In this document: in pieces, positions 1-7,736 of the stretch
How the letters are laid out: each line of letters opens with the position of its first letter
How positions within the stretch are numbered: the first letter of the stretch is position 1
NCBI GenBank assembly: GCA_030612175.1
Contig: JAUWOJ010000005.1
Location: 1-31,266, forward strand
Length of the DNA: 31,266 nucleotides
Reading direction: 5' to 3'
Source: Candidatus Bipolaricaulota bacterium
Lineage (GTDB): Bacteria > Bipolaricaulota > Bipolaricaulia > UBA7950 > UBA9294
The notes under the pieces: generated by a model
Seen by the model: only the letters and a program-made list of their open reading frames with translations
Database searches by the model: none
Told to the model about the DNA's origin: nothing
Position numbers and translations under genes: made by a program

Positions 1-503
1 GCAGAACTGGCGCAAGCAGAGGAGATCACAAAATTGGCTCCCTGCAATCCATGCTCAATTGCTATCTGTCCAGCAGCAGCGTTTGGCATCAGTTGTGGAA
101 CGAAAAACGGGCTCACTTGGCGTGGACCCTTATCTGAGAGAACGGTGAAGTTCCTCTCCATTGTTTCTAATCCACCGATTCCCGTCCCCACGACCACGCC
201 TATCCGCTTTCGGTCAACTGTACTCAGCTGCAGATTAGCATCATCAAAGGCAAGGCTGGCTGCTGCTAACGCAAATTGCGTAACTCGATTGATCCGCCGC
301 ACTCGCCGAGGTTGCATGTAATCAAGCGGGTCAAATTCGAACACAGGCGCACCAATCAATACGCCGATCCCGGAAAGATCTATCAGGCTGTCTACTCGCC
401 TGACTCCGCTGCGCCCAGCACGCAGGGCATCCCAAAACTGTTTTTTCCCTGTCCCGATAGGGGTAAGCGGGCCTATTCCGGTAACGACTACTCGCCTAGA
501 CAT
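1..503 (-). CDS. fabF: 3-oxoacyl-ACP synthase II (FabF), N-terminal part, cut by window edge
   Basis: Beta-ketoacyl-ACP synthase of the KAS I/II type, which condenses malonyl-ACP with a growing acyl-ACP in fatty acid elongation (cytoplasm). About 167 residues are visible. The protein opens with the family start SRRVVVTGIGPLTPIG, continues with GVVVGTGIGG, and reaches the active-site motif SSACAS with the nucleophile Cys at residue 164 (codon 12-14), where the E. coli enzyme has Cys163. The remaining roughly 250 residues with the two catalytic His lie outside. The ATG (501-503) sits inside the end of atpC in an 8-base overlap, so the two are probably translationally coupled and share the promoter upstream of atpC. 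Family identity is secure; FabF versus FabB is inferred from the sequence style. Confidence 0.93.
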   Translation of the reverse strand, partial: MSRRVVVTGIGPLTPIGTGKKQFWDALRAGRSGVRRVDSLIDLSGIGVLIGAPVFEFDPLDYMQPRRVRRINRVTQFALAAASLAFDDANLQLSTVDRKRIGVVVGTGIGGLETMERNFTVLSDKGPRQVSPFFVPQLMPNAAAGQIAIEHGLQGANFVISSACASS

Positions 504-882
504 TGTCTTTCTTGGCACGTTCTTGGGCTTGCAGAGCAGCTAATTCATGCAAAAGAGCAGTCTTGTCCTCGGTCTCCGCGAGCTTCTTTTCAACTGTCTC
601 CTTTCTTGCCTTAACCGCGGCGAGATCGATTTCCTGTGCACAGATAACCTCGGGCGAGACTATCGTCACTCCTTCTTTTGAAACACGCAGCACTCCGGTT
701 AAGACAGCGAATGTATGGAAACCCTTATCGGTCTTGATGCGCAGAGGAGCACAGTCAAGAGTTGCCAGAAAAGGGGCATGATTAGGCAGGATAGCGAACT
801 CCCCTTGTGGGCTATGGGCAACCACCATTACTGATTCTCCGTCGAATAAGGTTCTTTTGGCTGATAGTAATCGACAACGCAT
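496..882 (-). CDS. atpC: F1Fo ATP synthase epsilon subunit
   Basis: Epsilon subunit of the F1 sector, part of the central stalk, which couples rotation to catalysis and can inhibit ATP hydrolysis. The 128-residue protein has the N-terminal beta-sandwich with the diagnostic stretch GEFAILPNHAPFLATL (about residues 27-42) and a C-terminal helical hairpin rich in Ala, Glu and Lys (about 87-128). Length is normal for the family. It is not next to atpD or any other ATP synthase gene: upstream is recO and downstream is fabF, with which it overlaps by 8 bases (ATGTCTAG). The start ATG at 882 has only a G-run (GGGGG) as ribosome-binding sequence, about 5 bases upstream. Confidence 0.93.
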   Translation of the reverse strand: MRCRLLSAKRTLFDGESVMVVAHSPQGEFAILPNHAPFLATLDCAPLRIKTDKGFHTFAVLTGVLRVSKEGVTIVSPEVICAQEIDLAAVKARKETVEKKLAETEDKTALLHELAALQAQERAKKDNV

Positions 883-902
883 TATGGCCCCCTAATATTA
901 GA

Positions 903-932
903 ACTATATAAGACAGGAGCGGTTAAGTTCAA
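903..932 (-). promoter_or_regulatory. Predicted sigma70 promoter of atpC-fabF
   Basis: On the minus strand a -35 box TTGAAC (932-927), an 18-base spacer and a -10 box TATAGT (908-903) precede atpC. The -35 box overlaps the recO stop codon. Transcription would start near 896, giving a leader of about 14 bases. It suggests atpC-fabF can be expressed apart from the era-recO genes. Confidence 0.5.
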
Positions 933-1624
933 GGACTAATGAAATTAGCATACAAAGTGAGAATCTCGTTTGTCAGTTGAATATCCTTTGACGAAAGATG
1001 TACCACTCCCGCTCGAGGGAGAGAAAAACGAAGCAGAGATTCCAGCGATAGAAGAAGACCACAACTAACAGGGATTCCCCTTCCCTGAGAACACTTCGGA
1101 CAAAAAACCCCGCCTCTATGTGCGACGAACGAAAAAGAGTCTGTTGTAGCGCCACACTTAAGGCAAGAACTAAGGTGTGGTCGATGCCCAAGAAGCGTTA
1201 GCGCTTTCATCGTAAAGGAAGTTTGAAGCTGATCCATCGGGACATCCCCGGATTCCAGCACTTCAAGGAAAAGAGTAAATAGGGCGTATACTTGTCTTTC
1301 AGGTTGGCAACATGGGAGAAGGCGATTTAGGAGTCGTCCGCTGGAAAGAGCAATCGACACCGTTTCGAGGTTGCTTTTTAGCCTAGGGAAACCTTGAATG
1401 AGCGATCCCTGGCTTAGTAGATCAAGGCCCACTTTCTCGTAGAACACAACTTCTACTTGGTTTAGGAGATCAAAGACTCCCCCCATTCGAGAGTTTAGGC
1501 GCCGTGCTTGTTTAGCAATCGCCGCCCGCTTTCCCCATTTGTCGGTAAACAGGGTAACAATCAGGTCAGATTCCGCGAACTTACGAATTCGCAGAACTAA
1601 ACCTGTGTCCTGAACCAGTGCCAA
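929..1624 (-). CDS. recO: DNA repair protein RecO
   Basis: Recombination mediator that acts with RecR to load RecA onto SSB-coated single-stranded DNA and can anneal complementary strands. The 231-residue protein begins with the OB-fold signature (DTGLVLRIRKFAESDLIVTL, residues 6-25) and carries a zinc-finger of four cysteines at 154, 157, 175 and 178. Length is typical. The start is a TTG (1624-1622) only 2 bases after the deoC stop; no in-frame ATG lies near and the OB fold begins right after it, so the TTG is the best choice. There is no strong Shine-Dalgarno, which fits coupling to deoC translation. Confidence 0.9.
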   Translation of the reverse strand: MALVQDTGLVLRIRKFAESDLIVTLFTDKWGKRAAIAKQARRLNSRMGGVFDLLNQVEVVFYEKVGLDLLSQGSLIQGFPRLKSNLETVSIALSSGRLLNRLLPCCQPERQVYALFTLFLEVLESGDVPMDQLQTSFTMKALTLLGHRPHLSSCLKCGATTDSFSFVAHRGGVFCPKCSQGRGIPVSCGLLLSLESLLRFSLPRAGVVHLSSKDIQLTNEILTLYANFISP

Positions 1625-1626
1625 AT

Positions 1627-2298
1627 CTAGTCCGGCGCTCCAGCAATGATATCAATGCTATGGCTGGCCCCAATACGGCTTGCCCCAGCTTCGATCAATA
1701 TCATTGCCGTATCATAATCATGGATTCCGCCCGCTGCCTTCACTCCTAAGCTCTCCCCTACAGTCTGACGCAGCAAGGTGACGTCCTTTGCTGTAGCTCC
1801 ACCGGGGCCAAACCCGGTTGACGTCTTAACGAAATGAGCGCCTCCTGCCTTGGCCAGGATTGCGCCGGCAACCTTTTGGTTGTCATTTAGCAAAGATGTT
1901 TCCAGTATTACCTTGACCAACACTCCTTGTGGCGCCTTTGTTGCGGCCGCGCATATACCCTTGATATCCGTGAGGACGGTTTCGTAGTCACCTTCCTTCA
2001 ATGCGGCTACATTGATTACCATGTCTAGTTCATCTGCACCATCGGCAATCGCTCTTTGTGCCTCGAATGCTTTTGTTTCGCTTGTGTTCATTCCATGGGG
2101 AAAGCCGATCACCACGCACACCTTCACTTGTACGTCTGCAAGGAGCTCCCGGGCAACTGCGGCATAGCACGGGCTCACGCATACGGAAGCAAATCCGTAC
2201 TCCTTTGCTTCTTGGCACACAGTGGAGATCTTTTCTATAGAAATGGTTGGGCCGAGGGTTGTGTGATCAATGAACTTCGCGAGTTCTTTCTTGCGCAT
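1627..2298 (-). CDS. deoC: Deoxyribose-phosphate aldolase
   Basis: Class I aldolase splitting 2-deoxy-D-ribose 5-phosphate into acetaldehyde and glyceraldehyde 3-phosphate in deoxynucleoside salvage (cytoplasm). The 223-residue TIM-barrel protein has the opening IDHTTLGP, the DELDMVIN segment with Asp92, the Schiff-base lysine Lys158 in VKTSTGFGPGGAT, and Lys187 in VKAAGGI. Length is standard for the short bacterial form. It starts 18 bases after the GNAT-type gene ends and is followed after 2 bases by recO, so it belongs to the minus-strand era operon. Nothing in the sequence looks altered. Confidence 0.95.
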   Translation of the reverse strand: MRKKELAKFIDHTTLGPTISIEKISTVCQEAKEYGFASVCVSPCYAAVARELLADVQVKVCVVIGFPHGMNTSETKAFEAQRAIADGADELDMVINVAALKEGDYETVLTDIKGICAAATKAPQGVLVKVILETSLLNDNQKVAGAILAKAGGAHFVKTSTGFGPGGATAKDVTLLRQTVGESLGVKAAGGIHDYDTAMILIEAGASRIGASHSIDIIAGAPD

Positions 2299-2316
2299 TG
2301 TTCCTCCTGTTGTTTC

Positions 2317-3210
2317 TTAATTGTAGCGGCATGCCTGCTCTTTTTTTCTACCCTCATCTTTCAACAGTGTTCGTTTTTCTGTACGTTCGAACAAGTGAAA
2401 GCTGCGTCCAGCTTCATGCACGAAACCGGATATTGCATATCCTTGGTTAAAGAGATTCTCAAATGCATCTCGTGTCTTAAGTCGCCAATCCTGCGTTAAT
2501 TCAGGGTAGTTGGCTTGTAGTGGTGCGAGATATGCTGGAATCTCAAACAGAAGATAGTCACTTGCTGGTCTACTCTCAATTTGCGCTAAGCGTCGAGCGA
2601 CAGTATTAACCACCGTAGTTTTTGTGACTACCTCCATCTGCTCAAAGCCGATTCGAAACTGAGCAGGAGGCTTACCATGATCTATTATTGCTGAGACACG
2701 TGGGGAATTGATCCACCACTCTATCTCCAATTGATCTGCTATGAAGCCTTGTTTGGAAGAATCAGCTCTGCCGGAGAAGTATTCGCGCCTATAAGAAAGC
2801 GCGGTCGCCCCCAATTTGTTGAACGTAAGATGAGCTTCGATACCATACAAAGGATCGATTGTCCAGCTGATGAAATCTAGCCCTCTCTTCTGGCACTCGA
2901 CTCGCTCGGCAAGCCTCAGCTGATACCCGATCCCATGATTGCGAGCTTCCTTTCGTACACTATGTAACAAGGTCACACAAAATGATGTTGGCTTGTCGGC
3001 GCGAGGAAGGTCAATGAGACACCCGATGAGTTGAGGGGGCTTGCTAGCGATGTCGTAAGCGCCGAGGATGATTCCACCACTTTGGTGGATCGCAGCCAAC
3101 AGAGAGCTAGAAATAATCTGCTGGCGGTCGTGTCCCACTAGTTCCCGTTGCAGACGTTCGCATCCTAGAAACGCTTGACGAGAAGTTAGCTGTTCAATCC
3201 TAGTGTCCAT
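2317..3210 (-). CDS. GNAT-superfamily protein of the COG3375 type
   Basis: Predicted acetyltransferase-like protein of unknown substrate, 297 residues. The N-terminal half (about 1-160) reads like a GNAT fold: a central strand ending in LLHSVRKEARNHGIGYQLRLAERVE, where the R/Q-x-x-G-x-G/A acetyl-CoA loop is represented by RNHGIGYQL (about residues 89-97). The C-terminal half resembles the proteins grouped as predicted GNAT acetyltransferases in COG3375, including segments such as ISWTIDPL and IEWWINSPR. The last 25 residues are highly charged. It lies 25 bases downstream of era and 18 bases upstream of deoC in one operon, which does not reveal a substrate. The assignment rests on remembered family style, so the function stays open. 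Confidence 0.7.
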   Translation of the reverse strand: MDTRIEQLTSRQAFLGCERLQRELVGHDRQQIISSSLLAAIHQSGGIILGAYDIASKPPQLIGCLIDLPRADKPTSFCVTLLHSVRKEARNHGIGYQLRLAERVECQKRGLDFISWTIDPLYGIEAHLTFNKLGATALSYRREYFSGRADSSKQGFIADQLEIEWWINSPRVSAIIDHGKPPAQFRIGFEQMEVVTKTTVVNTVARRLAQIESRPASDYLLFEIPAYLAPLQANYPELTQDWRLKTRDAFENLFNQGYAISGFVHEAGRSFHLFERTEKRTLLKDEGRKKEQACRYN

Positions 3211-3235
3211 CTCTGTCTCTCATATGGCGCAGTTG

Positions 3236-4126
3236 CTAGTCTCTTCCAACCAACTGTTCGATGCGCTCTTCTTCCTTAGTCCATCCAGTTACTGTTTTCA
3301 CTCTTAAGTCTATAAAAACGTGTGTTCCAAGGAGAGATTCTATGTCGCGTCTGGCCTGTGTCCCGATCTTTTTGATCATCTTCCCTCCTTTTCCAACAAT
3401 TATACCCTTCTGTGAATCTCGATCGACTATGATGTTGGCCTGAATCTTGATGAGGCCGTCTTTGCACTCACTCATCTGCGTTACTTGTACGGCAGTGGAG
3501 TAAGGGAGTTCGTGAAAAGTGGATTGGAAGATCTTCTCTCGGATCAGCTCACGTACCAAGAATTCTTCTGAGCAGTCTGTTCTCACAGCAGGATCAAACA
3601 GTGGCTTGCCTTGAGGAAGATAGGAGACAACAGTTCTTATTACTTCATCAACATTGTCGCCACGTAGGGCACAGACAGGGATCAGCTCCGCAAACCTGTT
3701 AATTATGCTGTAAGCAAGAAGAGTTTCCTTGATCTTGTCATCAGAAGCACGATCAATCTTGTTCACCAGGAGGAAGATTGGATAACCGTGATCCATCAAG
3801 CGATTGAAGATCAAGCGGTCATAGCGGTTCACTTCGCCTCGCGCTTCGACCATGTACATGAGTAGGTCGATCTCTCGAAGAGCGCGGAACGAGGTTCGTA
3901 GGATGTAACGCTCAAGTTGGGTATGTGGTTGGTGAAGCCCTGGAGTATCAACAAACACAATCTGTGCGGTATCCGTGGTATATACGCACCGAACTCGATT
4001 TCTTGTTGTCTGAGGTTTAGTGGATGTAATAAGTAATTTCTCCCCCATAACCGTGTTTAGAAACGTTGACTTTCCCACGTTTGTGCGCCCTAAGATACCT
4101 ACAGTGCCAGTCCTAAAATCAGCCAT
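3236..4126 (-). CDS. era: GTPase Era
   Basis: Ribosome-assembly GTPase that binds 16S rRNA near its 3' end during 30S maturation. The 296-residue protein has G1 GRTNVGKS (13-20), a switch region with TTRNRVR (40-46), G3 DTPG (60-63), G4 NKID (122-125) and a G5-like CALRG (152-156), followed by a C-terminal KH RNA-binding domain with the GIIVGKGG loop (241-248). The start ATG has a Shine-Dalgarno GGAGG about 7 bases upstream, and the domain order and length match Era. It is first in the minus-strand operon era, GNAT gene, deoC, recO. Confidence 0.96.
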   Translation of the reverse strand: MADFRTGTVGILGRTNVGKSTFLNTVMGEKLLITSTKPQTTRNRVRCVYTTDTAQIVFVDTPGLHQPHTQLERYILRTSFRALREIDLLMYMVEARGEVNRYDRLIFNRLMDHGYPIFLLVNKIDRASDDKIKETLLAYSIINRFAELIPVCALRGDNVDEVIRTVVSYLPQGKPLFDPAVRTDCSEEFLVRELIREKIFQSTFHELPYSTAVQVTQMSECKDGLIKIQANIIVDRDSQKGIIVGKGGKMIKKIGTQARRDIESLLGTHVFIDLRVKTVTGWTKEEERIEQLVGRD

Positions 4127-4317
4127 TCTTGGCCTCCAACAATGATGTCATGAAAGGATGGTCAGTTTCTTGTCCATGAGTAGTCATGATATCAACGTGT
4201 TTTTCGTTTAGTGTAAATGAAGACGCATATATTCAGTTAGCGTCCAAAGCAAGTTTAGCCATATTTACTTGCGGCGTCGAGGCGTTGCAGTTAGGAGTGT
4301 ATCGCTTACACCAAGCA

Positions 4318-4347
4318 TTGCAAAGCCTTTGCACTATCTACTATACT
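4318..4347 (+). promoter_or_regulatory. Predicted sigma70 promoter of the HutI-like gene (near-leaderless)
   Basis: TTGCAA (4318-4323), an 18-base spacer and TATACT (4342-4347). The ATG of the downstream gene begins at 4359, only 11 bases after the -10 box, so the 5' untranslated region should be under about 10 bases. No Shine-Dalgarno precedes that ATG. The rest of 4127-4317 between era and this gene shows no other clear element. Confidence 0.5.
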
Positions 4348-4358
4348 CTCAAACTGGT

Positions 4359-5570
4359 ATGAATACGCTTATTACCAATATTGGACAGCTTGCTACTCCT
4401 CATGGTACGGCCCCCCTTGGGGGGAAACAACTCGCTGGCCTTGCAATTTATGAGGATGTTGAGCTGCTAGTTAGGGACGGTAAAGTATCAGAGATTGCCC
4501 AGCGGATTGGCAGGCAAAAGGTAGATCAAGTGATCGATGCTGCTGGCAGTGTTGTTTTGCCAGGGTTTGTTGATGCACATACACACGCTGTATTTGCCAG
4601 GAAGCAGGAAGAGGAATTCTTCGCTCGTATCCAGGGGGATCTCCATACAGATCGAGGAATTCAGGCAGGTGCACGGGCAGTGGCAACAGCAACAGAAGAA
4701 GCTTTGGCGAGAGATTGTCTGCCATACTTAAAACAAATGCTCTCCTGCGGTACGACCACGGTGGAGATAAAGAGCGGTTACGGCTTGAGCCTGGCAGGAG
4801 AAGTGAAGCTTCTCCTCGCTATCCGGCGGATGAAGAGAACCTTACCTATCACGATTGTTCCTACCTTCTTAGGAGGATATGGCTTTCCCGAAGGGGTGCA
4901 GCGCGATGACTACATCTCCTCAATCATAACTGAGATGATCCCTGCGGTACGCCAGCGTCGGCTGGCGGAGTTCTGTGACGTCTACTGCGATGAGCGGTCT
5001 TATGGGATTCCTGAAGCTCGCTCTATTCTGCGTGCCGCTCGTGGTGCTGGTCTACGACTAAAGTTGCACGCAGATGGACTGAGATCTGTTGGTGGCGCGG
5101 AACTAGCTGCCGACCTTGAGGCGACGTCAGCCGATCACCTTTCGCGGGTGAGCCACCAAGGAATGCACAAACTAAAGGAGTCAGGAGTAATCCCAGTACT
5201 TCTTCCAGGGACAGCGTTTGCGCTCAATCAAGATTACCCGCCGGCACGAGACATGATTGATATTGGCCTTCCTATAGCTCTGGCAAGTGATTTCAATCCA
5301 GGAACTTGTCTTATCTACTCAATGCTTACCATCATCGGTCTTGCTGTGATCAAGATGGGGTTATCGGTGGAAGAGGCTATCACTGCTGCTACGCTAAACG
5401 CTGCTTGTGCTCTAGGGCTTGCTGAAGAGATCGGATCACTGGAGGAGGGGAAATCGGCCGACTTGATGTTCTTGCGGCTTGATTCGTATCGTCAGATTCC
5501 GTATTTCTTTGGGCACAACCCAGTTACTGCAGTGATCAAGAAAGGAAGGATCATCTACAAGTCATCATGA
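4359..5570 (+). CDS. HutI-like metal-dependent amidohydrolase, substrate uncertain
   Basis: 403-residue amidohydrolase-superfamily enzyme closest in style to imidazolonepropionase: DAHTH with metal ligands His74 and His76, EIKSGYGL (136-143), KLHADG with ligand His237, SADHL with His260, and ASDFNPGT with ligand Asp311. Residues I recall as contacting substrate in Bacillus subtilis HutI are changed: Arg89 is Gln83, Tyr102 is His96, His185 is Tyr174 and Glu252 is Gly240; only Tyr152 (Tyr141) remains. The alignment is anchored by the conserved 23-residue His237-His260 spacing. No other histidine-degradation gene is nearby. A longer reading frame reaches back to 4269, but the promoter at 4318-4347 lies inside it and the family N-terminus begins at MNTLITNIG, so 4359 is chosen. 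Its stop overlaps ispE by 4 bases. Confidence 0.8.
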   Translation: MNTLITNIGQLATPHGTAPLGGKQLAGLAIYEDVELLVRDGKVSEIAQRIGRQKVDQVIDAAGSVVLPGFVDAHTHAVFARKQEEEFFARIQGDLHTDRGIQAGARAVATATEEALARDCLPYLKQMLSCGTTTVEIKSGYGLSLAGEVKLLLAIRRMKRTLPITIVPTFLGGYGFPEGVQRDDYISSIITEMIPAVRQRRLAEFCDVYCDERSYGIPEARSILRAARGAGLRLKLHADGLRSVGGAELAADLEATSADHLSRVSHQGMHKLKESGVIPVLLPGTAFALNQDYPPARDMIDIGLPIALASDFNPGTCLIYSMLTIIGLAVIKMGLSVEEAITAATLNAACALGLAEEIGSLEEGKSADLMFLRLDSYRQIPYFFGHNPVTAVIKKGRIIYKSS

Positions 5571-6400
5571 TGAAGCTTGCTGCTTACGCCAAACTAAACC
5601 TATCACTCTCTATTCTTGGCTTACGTCAAGACGGGTTTCATGAACTTGAGTCGATCGTTCAAACAATTGATCTAGCTGATACAATCACGATTGAGTTTAT
5701 CGGGCGAACCCTTGCTGTGGAGAACAGTTTTGCTATCCCCCGAGATGACGATCTCGTCTGGCAGGCGGCAAACCTTGTGCTTGCGGATAAGAAGACAAAA
5801 GGGGTAAGAATCGTAGTTGAGAAGAACATTCCTACAGGAGCAGGGCTTGGCGGAGGATCGAGCGACGCTGCCGCGGTCTTGTGGGCGCTGGACCAGTTTA
5901 TTGCACCTTCTATGCCTAAACAGCAGTTGCTTGAACTTGCTCGGGAACTTGGCTCGGATGTCCCATTATTTCTTACCGGTGGGCTGATGACTATTTCTGG
6001 GAGAGGAGAAAGAGTAAGTGCTTTTTCTGAAAAGCGCCCCGAGCTGTTCATCCTTCTCGTTCCACCGATTCATTCCGCAACTTCTGCGGTCTACGCACAA
6101 TTCGATCAATCTGTTCGAGGAAGGCGAAAACGCTCAACACCAGCTATCCTGGGACAGAACGAGCTTGAGCAGGCAGCGCTTGAGATCTATCCCGAGCTTC
6201 ACCCATATCGAGAAGCGATTGCTTCCGTGGAAGCTGACTTCTCTGGTCTAAGCGGGAGTGGGGCGAGTTATTTTGGTGCATTCAAGAATCCTGCGGCCGC
6301 AAAGGTAGCGTACGAAAAACTGACGCGTTCCTGCTCAGAGGCAAGCGTGCATTTATGTTCTGCAACAGAGACCGGTTATCACTTACAGGAAGGATGTTGA
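5567..6400 (+). CDS. ispE: 4-diphosphocytidyl-2-C-methyl-D-erythritol kinase
   Basis: GHMP-family kinase that phosphorylates CDP-methylerythritol at the 2-OH in the non-mevalonate (MEP) isoprenoid pathway. The 277-residue protein has the active-site lysine in AYAKLNLSL (Lys9), the ATP-binding loop PTGAGLGGGSSDAA (89-102), and the catalytic aspartate in GSDVPLFL (Asp131); the third GHMP motif GLSGSGASYF is near residues 228-237. The first ATG overlaps the preceding stop (ATGA, 5567-5570); a second ATG follows directly and either could be used. It points to isoprenoid synthesis by the MEP route in this organism. Confidence 0.94.
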   Translation: MMKLAAYAKLNLSLSILGLRQDGFHELESIVQTIDLADTITIEFIGRTLAVENSFAIPRDDDLVWQAANLVLADKKTKGVRIVVEKNIPTGAGLGGGSSDAAAVLWALDQFIAPSMPKQQLLELARELGSDVPLFLTGGLMTISGRGERVSAFSEKRPELFILLVPPIHSATSAVYAQFDQSVRGRRKRSTPAILGQNELEQAALEIYPELHPYREAIASVEADFSGLSGSGASYFGAFKNPAAAKVAYEKLTRSCSEASVHLCSATETGYHLQEGC

Positions 6401-7026
6401 TGCAGATCGCTATTGATGGACCAGCCGCTTCGGGAAAAACTAGTCTTGGTGCTGCGCTTGCTCAGCAATTCGGATATCTGTTTGCTGAGACAGGTAAGAT
6501 GTATCGTGCCGTTGCCCTTGGACTTGAGCGGGGACTCAAACTTGACGAGATTGATATTTCGGTGGATGGGAACAACCACTTCTTGCTGAATGGCGAAGAT
6601 GTTACGGATCTCCTTCACAGTCCAAGACTTGATCAGGCTGCATCCAGGGCAGCAATCCGGCCAGAGGTTCGCAGGAAGCTTGTGTCTTTACAGCAACAGA
6701 TTGCGAGAGGTCGTGATATAGTGATGGAAGGAAGAGATATTGGGACAGTTGTTCTTCCACAAGCAGAGATAAAGATCTTTCTGGAAGCGCGTCCATCTAG
6801 CAGAGCCAGGAGAAGGATGAAACAGCGAAAAGAGCTTGATTTCAGAACTACTCTAAGAGAGATTGTCGCTCGTGATGAGCGGGATTCCACGCGTGATATT
6901 GCTCCCTTGAACCCTGCAAGGGATGCAATTATAATGAACACCGATCAAAAGAGCCTTGAGGAAGTTATTTGCGAGGCAACAGACTTGGTAAAGGAGTACC
7001 TGGAAGGACATTGTTGCGTTCAGTAG
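6400..7026 (+). CDS. cmk: Cytidylate kinase
   Basis: Phosphorylates CMP and dCMP with ATP in pyrimidine nucleotide supply. The 208-residue protein starts MQIAIDGPAASGKT (P-loop 7-14), has ETGKMYRAVAL for the substrate-binding region, MEGRDIGTVV, a run of lid arginines (RARRRMKQR) and RDSTRDIAPLNPA near the end; all are usual for Cmk. The ATG at 6400 shares one base with the ispE stop and has GGAAGGA 5 bases upstream; an upstream in-frame ATG at 6394 lies within that Shine-Dalgarno and is less likely. The order cmk, plsC, rpsA is a common bacterial neighbourhood. Confidence 0.95.
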   Translation: MQIAIDGPAASGKTSLGAALAQQFGYLFAETGKMYRAVALGLERGLKLDEIDISVDGNNHFLLNGEDVTDLLHSPRLDQAASRAAIRPEVRRKLVSLQQQIARGRDIVMEGRDIGTVVLPQAEIKIFLEARPSSRARRRMKQRKELDFRTTLREIVARDERDSTRDIAPLNPARDAIIMNTDQKSLEEVICEATDLVKEYLEGHCCVQ

Positions 7027-7643
7027 AAGGATCCATTAAGAATGTGCTGTACGCCATCATATACCTTATCCTTTGTTTGCCGATAAGGACTCTATTTCGC
7101 ATGAGGGTTAAAGGGAGGGAGATGGTCGAGGTGGAAAGAGGCTATATAGCTGTTGCGCGACACCGTAGTTATTGGGATATTCCGATCCTTGTTGTTGCTC
7201 TTGGTTGGCGCAACCGCGTTCATTTCATCTCTCGAAAAGGCCTCTCCCGTAACCTATTCCTATATCCACTGATTAGGTTTTTTACTACAGCCATTGACCG
7301 AGAACATTTCACCAAGACAGATTTACGTCGTGTGCTTGCGGCAATGAGTCGTGAGAGAATCATAGGGATTTTCCCAGAGGGCACAACGAGAAAGAGGGTA
7401 CAATCTAAGTCGGGCGTGATTCACTTCGCCAAACGCGCAAAAAAAGCTTTGCTTCCAGTAAATATCCGAGCAAGTGGCCCTTATCCGCCACATTACCCGT
7501 TTCACTTTCCTCAGATTACAGTTTCAGTGGGTAGGCCTTTTCACGTCTCGGAATTGGAGGTCGAACAAAATGAGGGCAGGAAACAGCCGGAACAGTACCG
7601 AGAATTGAGCGAGCAACTTATGAAGCAGGTAGATGCGGCATAA
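7014..7643 (+). CDS. plsC: 1-acyl-sn-glycerol-3-phosphate acyltransferase (PlsC family)
   Basis: Membrane acyltransferase that probably makes phosphatidic acid from lysophosphatidic acid. With the start used here it has 209 residues: an N-terminal hydrophobic helix (about 10-24), the catalytic HX4D motif HRSYWD (50-55), and the glycerol-phosphate binding motif FPEGTTR (120-126). Start choice: TTG at 7014 lies 5 bases after a GGAAGGA Shine-Dalgarno and inside the end of cmk; TTG at 7011 and GTG at 7044 are alternatives. The PlsC motifs are firm, while acyl-donor and acceptor specificity cannot be read from sequence. Confidence 0.87.
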   Translation: MRSVEGSIKNVLYAIIYLILCLPIRTLFRMRVKGREMVEVERGYIAVARHRSYWDIPILVVALGWRNRVHFISRKGLSRNLFLYPLIRFFTTAIDREHFTKTDLRRVLAAMSRERIIGIFPEGTTRKRVQSKSGVIHFAKRAKKALLPVNIRASGPYPPHYPFHFPQITVSVGRPFHVSELEVEQNEGRKQPEQYRELSEQLMKQVDAA

Positions 7644-7685
7644 GGCGAGTCAAGAAAGGAAGGAGATAGAGAGGAGTTTTTCCTA

Positions 7686-7736
7686 ATGCAGGTCGGCCCA
7701 CAACAAAATCGAGTAGGTGGTTCTAAACATGGATGA
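7686..7736 (+). other. Possible 16-codon upstream ORF overlapping the rpsA start
   Basis: An ATG at 7686, 9 bases after AGGAG (7672-7676), opens a frame of 16 codons (MQVGPQQNRVGGSKHG) whose TGA (7734-7736) lies just inside rpsA, whose ATG is at 7729. Ribosomes finishing this peptide could restart at rpsA. It may equally be chance. The rest of 7644-7728 is purine-rich and shows no other element. Confidence 0.25.

Noticed and set aside
4269..4358. N-terminal extension of the HutI-like protein
   Set aside because: The predicted promoter (4318-4347) falls inside it and family members begin close to the ATG at 4359.
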